Below are positions 24,121 through 31,504 of a stretch of DNA of 64,000 nt, piece after piece. Position numbers and translations under genes: made by a program. Positions within the stretch are counted from its first letter, which is position 1. Each line of letters opens with the position of its first letter. The notes under the pieces are model-generated. The model ran no database searches and was not told the DNA's origin. It worked only from the letters and a program-made list of their open reading frames with translations. This DNA is from Microbacterium oxydans (GTDB taxonomy: Bacteria > Actinomycetota > Actinomycetes > Actinomycetales > Microbacteriaceae): NCBI RefSeq assembly GCF_006540085.1, contig NZ_BJOG01000001.1, positions 434,001 through 498,000 on the forward strand, read 5' to 3'.

Positions 24121-25077
24121 GTGTCCCACACGCTCCGCCTCATCGGCCGGCGACTGCTGCAGTTGCCGCTGATGATCCTCGGCATCACGTTCCTGGTGTT
24201 CTTCGTGATGTCCTTCTCGCCCGTCGACCCGGCCCGCACGGCGCTCGGCGAGACGGCGTCGCCCGCAGCCCTCGAGGCCTACCGCGAGGACCACGGCCTC
24301 AACCTCCCCCTGCTCGTCCGCTACGTGAACTTCCTGTTCGGACTCGTGCAGGGCGACCTCGGCACCTACTCCGCGCGCAGCCTTCCCGTGATCGATGAGG
24401 TCGCCCGTGCCTTCCCGGTCACCCTGGCGCTCACCTTCCTCGGGCTCATCATCGCCGTGATCGTGGCCTTCGTGATCGGCGTCCTCGCCGCCGTCTATCG
24501 CGACCGCTGGCCCGACCAGGTGATCCGCGTCTTCGGCGTCGCGGCGCTCTCCACCCCGTCGTTCTGGCTCGCCATCCTGCTCATCCAGGTCTTCACCCTC
24601 GGCCTCGGACTGCTCCCCGCCTCCGGCCCGCTCCCCGACTTCTGGGCCGATCCCTCCGGTTGGCTCGCCCGCATGACCCTCCCTGCGATCGCGCTCGCGG
24701 TGCCGGTGATCGGTCAGCTGTCGCGCGTCGTGCGCACCTCGATGGTCGAGGAGCTCGACCGCGACTACGTGCGCACCGCCCTCGGCGCCGGCATCCCGCG
24801 GGCGATCGTCGTCGGCCGCAACGTGCTGCGCAACGCCCTCATCACCCCCGTCACGGTGCTGGGGCTGCGCATCGGCTACCTGCTCGGCGGCGCCGTGGTG
24901 ATCGAGATCATCTTCGCCATCCCGGGGATGGGAACCCTCATCCTCAACGGCGTCACCAACAACGAACCCAACCTCGTGCAGGGAGTGACGCTCGCGGTGG
25001 CGCTCGCCTTCGTCGTGATCAACATCATCGTCGACCTCCTGTACGTGCTCATCAATCCTCGAATCCGGGCGGTGTGA
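24121..25077 (+). CDS. ABC importer permease, DppB type
   Basis: 318-residue inner-membrane permease of the DppB/OppB family. The N-terminal helix is followed by DPARTALGETASPAALEAYREDHGLNLPL, the usual DppB extracytoplasmic segment. The EAA loop reads VVRTSMVEELDRDYVRTALGAG, with GGAVVIEIIFAIPGMGTLI near the end. GTG start with AAGGAG about 8 bases upstream. It pairs with the permease half of the following fusion to form the membrane channel for the sialic acid importer. Confidence 0.93.
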   Translation: MSHTLRLIGRRLLQLPLMILGITFLVFFVMSFSPVDPARTALGETASPAALEAYREDHGLNLPLLVRYVNFLFGLVQGDLGTYSARSLPVIDEVARAFPVTLALTFLGLIIAVIVAFVIGVLAAVYRDRWPDQVIRVFGVAALSTPSFWLAILLIQVFTLGLGLLPASGPLPDFWADPSGWLARMTLPAIALAVPVIGQLSRVVRTSMVEELDRDYVRTALGAGIPRAIVVGRNVLRNALITPVTVLGLRIGYLLGGAVVIEIIFAIPGMGTLILNGVTNNEPNLVQGVTLAVALAFVVINIIVDLLYVLINPRIRAV

Positions 25078-25078
25078 C

Positions 25079-27130
25079 ATGCGACGCAAACTCACGGAAC
25101 GGCTTTCCGTCCCGGGCCTCCGCTGGGGCCGCCTGTCCCTCGGGTCGATCATCTGCATCGCCGTGCTGGCGATCATCGCCCTGGCCGCGATCTTCGCGCC
25201 TCTCATCGCGCCGTTCGACCCGCTGGCCTCCGGGACTCCCGTGCAGCCGCCGGGAGCGGAGCACTGGTTCGGCACCGACCGTCAGGGCCGCGACATCTTC
25301 TCGCGCCTCGTCTACGGCGCCCGCTACTCGCTCGTGATCGGTATCGGGGCGACCCTCGTCGCCCTGGTCGCCGCTTGCGTGCTCGGCACGATCGCCGCCA
25401 CCGCCCCGAAGTGGATCTCCGAGACCCTCATGCGCGTCATGGACGTCGTGATGTCGTTCCCCGGCATCGCGCTCGCCGCGGTGTTCGTGGCGGTGTTCGG
25501 CAAGTCGCTGCCCGTGCTGGTGCTGACCATCGCGTTCCTCTACGTGCCGCAGCTCACCCGCATCGTCCGTGCGAACATCCTCGACCAGTACGGGGAGGAC
25601 TACGTCTCGGCCGTGCGTGTGATGGGAGCGGGCACCCCGCGCATCATCGTGCGACACGTGGCGCGCAACGCGATGGCGCCGGTCCTCGTCTTCGCGACCG
25701 TGCTCGTCGCCGACGCGATCGTGTTCGAGGCCTCGCTGTCGTTCCTGCAGGCCGGCGTGCCCGATCCCGAGCCGTCGTGGGGCAACGTCATCGCCGCGGG
25801 CCGCAACCTGCTCATGAGCGGAGCGTGGTGGGCGACCTTCTTCCCCGGCATCCTCATCATGATCACGGTGCTGTGCCTCAACATCCTCTCCGAGGGGATG
25901 ACCGACGCCATGGTGTCGCCGCGGGCGCGCAAGATCACGGCCGACGCCGCGAACACCGAGGAGTCCACGCACGAGCTCGAGGTCGCAGCGATCCCGGACG
26001 ACACGCACGTGATCCCCACCGTCGACACCGCGGTGAACCTCTCCGTGCCGAGCGGCGTCCCCGACACCCTGGTGCCGCGCGCGGAAGTCGTCCCCCTCGC
26101 CGAAAGACTCGCCGAGCTGCGACGGCGCGAACTCACCCGCACGGATCGCCTCGAGTACACGGGCGACGAGAAGCCGCTGCTCGAGGTGCAGGACCTGTGC
26201 ATCTCGTTCCCCCGGCACGGCGACGTCGACGTGGTCGACCACGTCAGCTTCACGGTGCGCCCCGGCGAGACCATGTCGCTGGTGGGGGAGTCCGGATGCG
26301 GCAAGTCGATCACCTCGCTCGCGATCATGGGCCTGCTCGACCCGAAGGCCGACATCCGCGGACGCATCCTGTTCGACGGCAAGGACCTGCTGCAGATGGC
26401 CCCGAAGGAGCGCAACGCGCTGCGCGGACACGACATCGCGATGATCTATCAGGACGCGCTGAGCTCGCTCAACCCGGCGATGCTCATCCGCTCGCAGATG
26501 AAGCAGCTCACCTCGCGCGGCGGCACCCGCACTGCCGAGGAGCTGCTGACGCTCGTCGGTCTCGATCCGAAGCGCACACTCTCCTCGTATCCGCACGAGC
26601 TCTCGGGAGGGCAGCGGCAGCGCGTGCTCATCGCGATGGCCCTGACCCGGGATCCGCGGCTGGTGATCGCCGACGAGCCGACCACCGCGCTCGATGTCAC
26701 GGTGCAGGCCCAGGTCGTGGAGCTGCTCATGCGGCTGCAGCAGGAGCTCGGCTTCGCGCTCCTGTTCGTCTCGCACGACCTCGCCCTGGTGGCCGAGCTC
26801 ACCCACCGGATCACGGTGATGTACGCGGGCCAGGTCGTGGAGCAGGGCACCACCCGCGAGGTGCTCACCCAACCCGTGCACGAGTACACCCAGGGCCTCC
26901 TGGGCGCTGTGCTCTCGATCGAGGCCGGCTCCGACCGTCTGCATCAGGTCTCGGGAGTCGTGCCCTCACCGCGCGACTTCCCGGCGGGCGACCGCTTCGC
27001 CCCGCGGTCCAGCGACCCCTCGCGGTATGCCGGCACCACCCCGGTGCGCCGACACATCGAGGGGACGGAGCACTACTACTCCGCGCATCCGGACGATGCG
27101 CCCGTCGAGGCGATCGGAGCAGGACGATGA
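25079..27130 (+). CDS. ABC importer permease-ATPase fusion (DppC-DppD)
   Basis: 683-residue fusion of two normally separate subunits. Residues 1 to about 290 are a DppC permease (HWFGTDRQGRDIFSRLVYGAR, EAA loop DQYGEDYVSAVRVMGAG). A linker of about 70 residues follows. Residues about 365-640 are a DppD ATPase: Walker A GESGCGKSITS, signature LSGGQRQR, Walker B LVIADEPTTALDVT, then HDLALVAE. A similar permease-ATPase fusion occurs in actinobacterial sialic acid importers. It starts 1 base after the DppB stop. The region around 26880-27110 is the oligopeptide-transporter C-terminal extension. The fusion fixes a 1:1 ratio of channel and motor halves. Confidence 0.9.
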   Translation: MRRKLTERLSVPGLRWGRLSLGSIICIAVLAIIALAAIFAPLIAPFDPLASGTPVQPPGAEHWFGTDRQGRDIFSRLVYGARYSLVIGIGATLVALVAACVLGTIAATAPKWISETLMRVMDVVMSFPGIALAAVFVAVFGKSLPVLVLTIAFLYVPQLTRIVRANILDQYGEDYVSAVRVMGAGTPRIIVRHVARNAMAPVLVFATVLVADAIVFEASLSFLQAGVPDPEPSWGNVIAAGRNLLMSGAWWATFFPGILIMITVLCLNILSEGMTDAMVSPRARKITADAANTEESTHELEVAAIPDDTHVIPTVDTAVNLSVPSGVPDTLVPRAEVVPLAERLAELRRRELTRTDRLEYTGDEKPLLEVQDLCISFPRHGDVDVVDHVSFTVRPGETMSLVGESGCGKSITSLAIMGLLDPKADIRGRILFDGKDLLQMAPKERNALRGHDIAMIYQDALSSLNPAMLIRSQMKQLTSRGGTRTAEELLTLVGLDPKRTLSSYPHELSGGQRQRVLIAMALTRDPRLVIADEPTTALDVTVQAQVVELLMRLQQELGFALLFVSHDLALVAELTHRITVMYAGQVVEQGTTREVLTQPVHEYTQGLLGAVLSIEAGSDRLHQVSGVVPSPRDFPAGDRFAPRSSDPSRYAGTTPVRRHIEGTEHYYSAHPDDAPVEAIGAGR

Positions 27131-27927
27131 GCGAATCCGTCATCGAGCTGAAGGACGTGCACGTCCGCTACAAGACCCGTGCGTCCTCACTCTTCCGTCC
27201 CGAGTACGTCGATGCGCTCGCGGGCGTCTCGCTCACGGTGAAGCGCGGGCAGACCCTCGGCATCGTCGGCGAGTCCGGATCGGGCAAGTCGACCTCGGCC
27301 AAGGTGCTGATCGGCCTCGAGAAGCCCACGAGCGGGCAGGTCGTGTTCGGCGGCGAGCCGGTGCGATCGTTCACGCCCGCCGTGCGCAAGCGGCTCGGGC
27401 GCATCCTGTCCGTCGTCTTCCAGGACCCGGCGACCGCGCTGAACGCCCGGATGACGGTGCGCGATGCGCTCCTCGATCCGCTGCAGGTGCACCGCCTCGG
27501 CAGCGCGGCGACCCGGAGCCGCAAGGTGCGCGACCTGGTGGGTCTCGTCGGGCTGCCGCCCTCGGCCCTGGACGCGCTGCCCAGCCAGCTCTCCGGAGGG
27601 CAGCGCCAACGTGTCGCCATCGCCAGGGCGCTCGTGCTCGACCCGCAGGTGATCGTCGCCGACGAGCCCACCTCGGCGCTCGACGTCTCGGTGCGGGCGC
27701 AGATCCTGAACCTGCTGACCGACCTGAAGGAGCAGCTCGGCCTCGGCATGGTCTTCATCTCCCACGACATCCAGACCGTCCGCTACCTCTCCGACGAGAT
27801 CGCCGTGATGAACAAGGGGCGGGTCGTCGAGTTCGGCGACGCGGCCCGTGTGTTCGACGCTCCCTCCGACGACTACACCAGAACGCTGCTGGGCGCTGCG
27901 CCCTCGCTGCTCGAATCCCACCACTGA
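27127..27927 (+). CDS. ABC importer ATPase, DppF type
   Basis: 266-residue ATPase, second motor of the sialic acid importer. Walker A GESGSGKSTSAK, the family sequence VVFQDPATALNARMTV, signature LSGGQRQR, Walker B VIVADEPTSALDVS and H-loop FISHDIQTVRYL are present. Its ATG overlaps the stop of the fusion gene by 4 bases. It would heterodimerise with the ATPase half of the fusion. Confidence 0.93.
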   Translation: MSESVIELKDVHVRYKTRASSLFRPEYVDALAGVSLTVKRGQTLGIVGESGSGKSTSAKVLIGLEKPTSGQVVFGGEPVRSFTPAVRKRLGRILSVVFQDPATALNARMTVRDALLDPLQVHRLGSAATRSRKVRDLVGLVGLPPSALDALPSQLSGGQRQRVAIARALVLDPQVIVADEPTSALDVSVRAQILNLLTDLKEQLGLGMVFISHDIQTVRYLSDEIAVMNKGRVVEFGDAARVFDAPSDDYTRTLLGAAPSLLESHH

Positions 27928-27943
27928 AACGACCGGAACACAC

Positions 27944-28891
27944 ATGTCTGCTGCCCCCTCCGCCCCCGTCTTCGCGGGCGTCGTCCCGCCCGTCGCCACC
28001 CCGTTGCTCGAGGACGGCTCGATCGACCACGCCTCGCTCTCCCGTCTCGTCGACCGTCTCGTCGACGAAGGTGTCTCCGGACTCTTCGCCCTCGGTTCCA
28101 CGGGCGAGACCGCGTACTTCACCGACGACCAGCGCGTGGAGCTGCTCCGCACGATCGTCGCGGCGAATGCCGGCCGGGTGCCGATCATCGCCGGCGCGAT
28201 CGAGCTCACGGCTCCCCGCATCATCGAGACCGCCCGCCGTCTGGTCGACGCCGGCGCGCAGGCGATCGTCACGACGGCTCCGCTGTACACGCTGAACTCC
28301 GCCGCCGAGGTCGCCGACCACTTCCGCACCATCGCCGCGGCCATCGACGCCCCGCTGTGGGCCTACGACGTCCCGGTCCGCGTGCACTCCAAGCTCGGCA
28401 TCGAGCTGCTCGTGCAGCTCGGCAGCGAGGGCGTGATCCAGGGCGTGAAGGACTCCTCGGGCGACGATGTCTCGTTCCGCCGTCTGATCGCGGCGAACCG
28501 GGCGGCGGGGAGTCCGCTGCAGCTGCTCACCGGTCACGAGGTCGTCGTCGACGCCATGGCGCTCGCGGGTGCCGACGGCGTGGTCCCCGGACTCGCGAAT
28601 GTGGAGGCCGCGGGATACGTGCGGCTGTGGGAGGCGGCCAAGAGCGGCGACTGGGTGACTGCCCGGGCCGAACAGGAACGCATGAACCGTCTGTTCGACA
28701 TCGTGTTCCAGCCGCAGGGGCTGTCGGGGGATGCGACCGGTGTCGGCGCGTTCAAGGCCGCCATGCACGCCCGCGGCATCATCGATCACGCCACCATGGC
28801 TCGCACCGTGCAGGCGCTCGACGACGATGCGGTCTCCAAGATCCGCGACATCCTCGACGAGCTGCACCTGCTCCCTGTCGCCGTCGCCTGA
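27944..28891 (+). CDS. nanA: N-acetylneuraminate lyase (DapA/NanA family)
   Basis: 315-residue class I aldolase, TIM barrel. Catalytic residues are visible: Lys forming the Schiff base in GVKDSSGD, Tyr in LWAYDVP, and the carboxylate-binding loop GSTGETAYF. By sequence alone it could be a dihydrodipicolinate synthase or other DapA relative. Its position between a sialic acid-type importer and ROK kinase/nanE makes N-acetylneuraminate lyase (giving N-acetylmannosamine and pyruvate) the best reading. It lies 16 bases after the ATPase gene with a modest GGAA ribosome site. It overlaps the kinase start by 1 base. Confidence 0.82.
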   Translation: MSAAPSAPVFAGVVPPVATPLLEDGSIDHASLSRLVDRLVDEGVSGLFALGSTGETAYFTDDQRVELLRTIVAANAGRVPIIAGAIELTAPRIIETARRLVDAGAQAIVTTAPLYTLNSAAEVADHFRTIAAAIDAPLWAYDVPVRVHSKLGIELLVQLGSEGVIQGVKDSSGDDVSFRRLIAANRAAGSPLQLLTGHEVVVDAMALAGADGVVPGLANVEAAGYVRLWEAAKSGDWVTARAEQERMNRLFDIVFQPQGLSGDATGVGAFKAAMHARGIIDHATMARTVQALDDDAVSKIRDILDELHLLPVAVA

Positions 28892-29826
28892 TGGGCGAGG
28901 TCGTCCTCGCCGTCGACATCGGCGGCACCAAGACGGCCGCAGCGCTCGCCGACCGCCACGACACGCTGCTGCGCACCGAGGTGGCCACGACTCCCGCCGC
29001 GGAGGGGCCGACGGCCGTCGTGGCCACCGTCGTCGCCCTCGCCGAGCGGCTGCTTTCCGGCACCGGGCTGCGCCTGTCGGGAGTCGGCATCGGCGCCGCC
29101 GGGGTCGTCGATGCCGGGAGCGGGACGATCGTCTCGGCCACCGACACCTTCGCGGACTGGCCGGGCACCCCTCTTGCCGCCCTCGTGCGCGCCGGGCTGG
29201 GGGCGCACCTGATCACGGATGCTCCCGTGCGGGTGCAGAACGACGTCGATGCGCACGCGGCGGGAGAGTACCGGCACGGGGCGGCGGCCGGGGCGGCGAG
29301 TGCGCTCATCGTCGCGGTCGGCACCGGTGTCGGCGCCGGACTGATCCTGGGCGACGATGCCGTGCGCGGAGCGCATCACGTCGCGGGGGAGATCGCGCAC
29401 CTCCCGGTGCCGGGAGCCGCACACCTGCGCTGCCCCTGCGGCAGACCCGGACACCTCGAGGCGATCGGCTCCGGCATCGGCATGCACCGGCACTTCCTCT
29501 CGCTCGGAGGAGACCCCGGGATCACCGATGCCCGGGGGATCGCGGCGGAATCCGTTGCCGGTGACCCCATCGCCCGCCGCGCCATCGGCGAGTCAGCCGC
29601 AGCGGTCGGACGCGCCATCGCGGGAGCGGCCACGATCCTCGATCCCGAGCGCATCGTGGTCACCGGCGGCGTGCCGAACATCGGTGAGGACTGGTGGCGC
29701 CCGATGCGCGACGCCTTCCACGCCGAGGCGATCGATGCGCTGCAGAGCACGCCCATCCTGCCGGGTACTCTCGGCGACGACGCCCCGCTGCGGGGAGCTG
29801 CGGCATCCGTCTGGAGGAACCCATGA
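28891..29826 (+). CDS. nanK: ROK-family sugar kinase, probable ManNAc kinase
   Basis: 311-residue ROK kinase. The N-terminal ATP loop VVLAVDIGGTKTAAALAD, the catalytic Asp segment VQNDVDAHAAGE, GTGVGAGLI, and the zinc/ROK motif CPCGRPGHLEA (His where most members have the third Cys) are present. In this operon it should phosphorylate N-acetylmannosamine from the lyase, giving ManNAc-6-P for NanE. The ATG uses the TGATG overlap with nanA and ends in an ATGA overlap with nanE. A glucokinase or GlcNAc kinase activity cannot be excluded from sequence. Confidence 0.85.
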   Translation: MGEVVLAVDIGGTKTAAALADRHDTLLRTEVATTPAAEGPTAVVATVVALAERLLSGTGLRLSGVGIGAAGVVDAGSGTIVSATDTFADWPGTPLAALVRAGLGAHLITDAPVRVQNDVDAHAAGEYRHGAAAGAASALIVAVGTGVGAGLILGDDAVRGAHHVAGEIAHLPVPGAAHLRCPCGRPGHLEAIGSGIGMHRHFLSLGGDPGITDARGIAAESVAGDPIARRAIGESAAAVGRAIAGAATILDPERIVVTGGVPNIGEDWWRPMRDAFHAEAIDALQSTPILPGTLGDDAPLRGAAASVWRNP

Positions 29827-30509
29827 GACTCGCCGACCCCCTCGAGCAGCTGCGTGGCGGCCTGATCGTCTCGTGCCAGGCCTACCCCGGTGAGGCGATG
29901 CGCGACCCGCGGACGATGGCCCAGGTGGCCGCGGCTGCCCTCGTCGGGGGTGCCGCGGGCATCCGGGTGCAGGGAATCGGCGACATCCGTGCGACGGCCC
30001 ACCTCCCCGTGCCCGTCGTTGGTCTGTGGAAGGACGGCGATCGCGACGTGTTCATCACTCCGACGCTCGACCATGCCAGGGCCGTCGCCGACGCGGGAGC
30101 CGACATCATCGCGGTCGACGGGACCCGTCGCGATCGTCCGGACGGGTTGACTCTCGGGGAGACGATCCAGGGTCTTCGCATGCACACCGACGCCCTGATC
30201 ATGGCCGATTGCGGTTCGCTCGACGATGCGCTCGCCGCAGAGGAAGCGGGCGCCGACATCCTCGGCACCACCCTGTCCGGCTACACGGGCGAGCGCCCGA
30301 AGACCACCGGCCCCGATCTCGAGCTCATCGAGCTGATGGCGGCCCGCTGCCGTCGTCCGATCGTCGCCGAAGGGCGCATCCACACGCCGGCGCAGGCCGC
30401 GGACGCGATCGCCGCCGGTGCCTTCGCCGTCTGTGTCGGCACCGCCATCACGCATCCCTCGACGATCACGACGTGGTTCGCCGATGCGGTCGCGCGAGCC
30501 CGCGCATGA
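29823..30509 (+). CDS. nanE: N-acetylmannosamine-6-phosphate 2-epimerase
   Basis: 228-residue TIM-barrel enzyme of the NanE family, converting ManNAc-6-P to GlcNAc-6-P. Landmarks: GGLIVSCQAYPGEAMRDP at the start, GAAGIRVQGIGDIRA, VGLWKDGDRDVFITPT with the catalytic Lys, IMADCGSLDDALAAEEAG, GTTLSGYTGE, and VAEGRIHTPAQAADAI with the catalytic Glu. The product would enter nagA/nagB reactions, whose genes are not in this window. It overlaps its neighbours on both sides by 4 bases. Confidence 0.93.
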   Translation: MRLADPLEQLRGGLIVSCQAYPGEAMRDPRTMAQVAAAALVGGAAGIRVQGIGDIRATAHLPVPVVGLWKDGDRDVFITPTLDHARAVADAGADIIAVDGTRRDRPDGLTLGETIQGLRMHTDALIMADCGSLDDALAAEEAGADILGTTLSGYTGERPKTTGPDLELIELMAARCRRPIVAEGRIHTPAQAADAIAAGAFAVCVGTAITHPSTITTWFADAVARARA

Positions 30510-31435
30510 CTGCGCCCGTCCTCGTCAGCGCCTATCCGGCCTCTCCGGCGCACGCGCGCTGGGACCCGGAGCTCGAAGGGGAGCTGCTGCCCGCGCTGTG
30601 TGCGCTTCCCGGGGTCGCCGGGCTCGAAGTGCCGTGGATGGGAGGCATCCACCCGCACGACGAGGCCTGGTTCCTCGCGAACGTGCCCGCCGTGCCGCTC
30701 GCCGTGACGCCGATCCCCTTCGTGATGGGGCGCCTGGGGAGCGACTCGCGATACGGTCTGGCGTCGACCGATGAAACGGGTCGCGCGGCAGCCGTCGACG
30801 ACCTGCGCCGCGTCGCCGCCGACATCGCGCGCATCGACCGCGAGAGCGGCGCGACCGTGGCCGTGGTGACCCTGCACACCGCCCCGCGGGTGGCGGGAGC
30901 CGTGGAACCGTTCGTGCGTTCGCTGCAGGAAGCCGCCGCCCTCGACTGGTCGGGAGCGCGCCTGGTCGTCGAGCACTGCGATGCGTCGGTGCCAGGGCAG
31001 ATCCCGGAGAAGGGTTTCCTCTCCCTCGACGATGAGATCGCGGCGATCCGGGCGGCCGGGGCATCGGTCGGGCTCTGGCTCAACTGGGGTCGCTCGGCGA
31101 TCGAGCTGCGCGATGCGCACGCCGTGACCGCGCAGATCGCCGCAGCCGCAGCCTCCGGTTTCCTCGTCGGCCTCGCCTTCTCCGGCGCTGCGGCCGTGCA
31201 GAGTCCGTACGGTCCTCCGTGGGTGGATGCGCATCTGCCGATCGCCTCGACGCATCCGGAATCGGCCTCGCTCCTCGATGATGCACACGTCGCTGCGGCA
31301 CTCGCGGCAGCGGGCGACGTCGCCTGGCTGGGGCTGAAGACGGCCCGACGCCCTGACGACGCCAGTGCCCGGGACGCCCTGCGCACCGTCGCGCGGAACC
31401 TCGAGGTGCTGCGTCGACCCTTGTTCGACGTCTGA
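30506..31435 (+). CDS. DUF4862 protein, TIM-barrel-like, sialic acid operon
   Basis: 309-residue protein that I read as DUF4862. It shows alternating beta/alpha segments like xylose-isomerase-type TIM barrels (VAVVTLHTAPR, ARLVVEHCDASV, VGLWLNWGRSAIE, SGFLVGLAFSGA, WLGLKT), with potential catalytic His/Glu/Asp in VEHCD and NWGR. No experimentally defined activity is known to me. It is coupled to nanE by a 4-base overlap, so it should act on sialic acid or amino-sugar intermediates, for example as an isomerase, epimerase or deacetylase of a sialic acid variant. No signal peptide is visible. Confidence 0.75.
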   Translation: MTAPVLVSAYPASPAHARWDPELEGELLPALCALPGVAGLEVPWMGGIHPHDEAWFLANVPAVPLAVTPIPFVMGRLGSDSRYGLASTDETGRAAAVDDLRRVAADIARIDRESGATVAVVTLHTAPRVAGAVEPFVRSLQEAAALDWSGARLVVEHCDASVPGQIPEKGFLSLDDEIAAIRAAGASVGLWLNWGRSAIELRDAHAVTAQIAAAAASGFLVGLAFSGAAAVQSPYGPPWVDAHLPIASTHPESASLLDDAHVAAALAAAGDVAWLGLKTARRPDDASARDALRTVARNLEVLRRPLFDV

Positions 31436-31455
31436 CCTCTCGCTAGAGTGACTTG

Positions 31456-31480
31456 AAATCAGACATCAGACGTCTGATTT
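31456..31480. promoter_or_regulatory. Putative GntR (NanR) operator before the sialidase
   Basis: AAATCAGACATCAGACGTCTGATTT (25 bases, 31456-31480). It contains the perfect 14-bp palindrome ATCAGACGTCTGAT (31465-31478) and the 13-mer ATCAGACATCAGA shared with 22381-22393. It sits 24 bases before the sialidase ATG, so the sialidase is probably in the same regulon despite a separate promoter. Confidence 0.65.
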
Positions 31481-31504
31481 CCGCACGAACAGAAAGGTCT
31501 GTCC

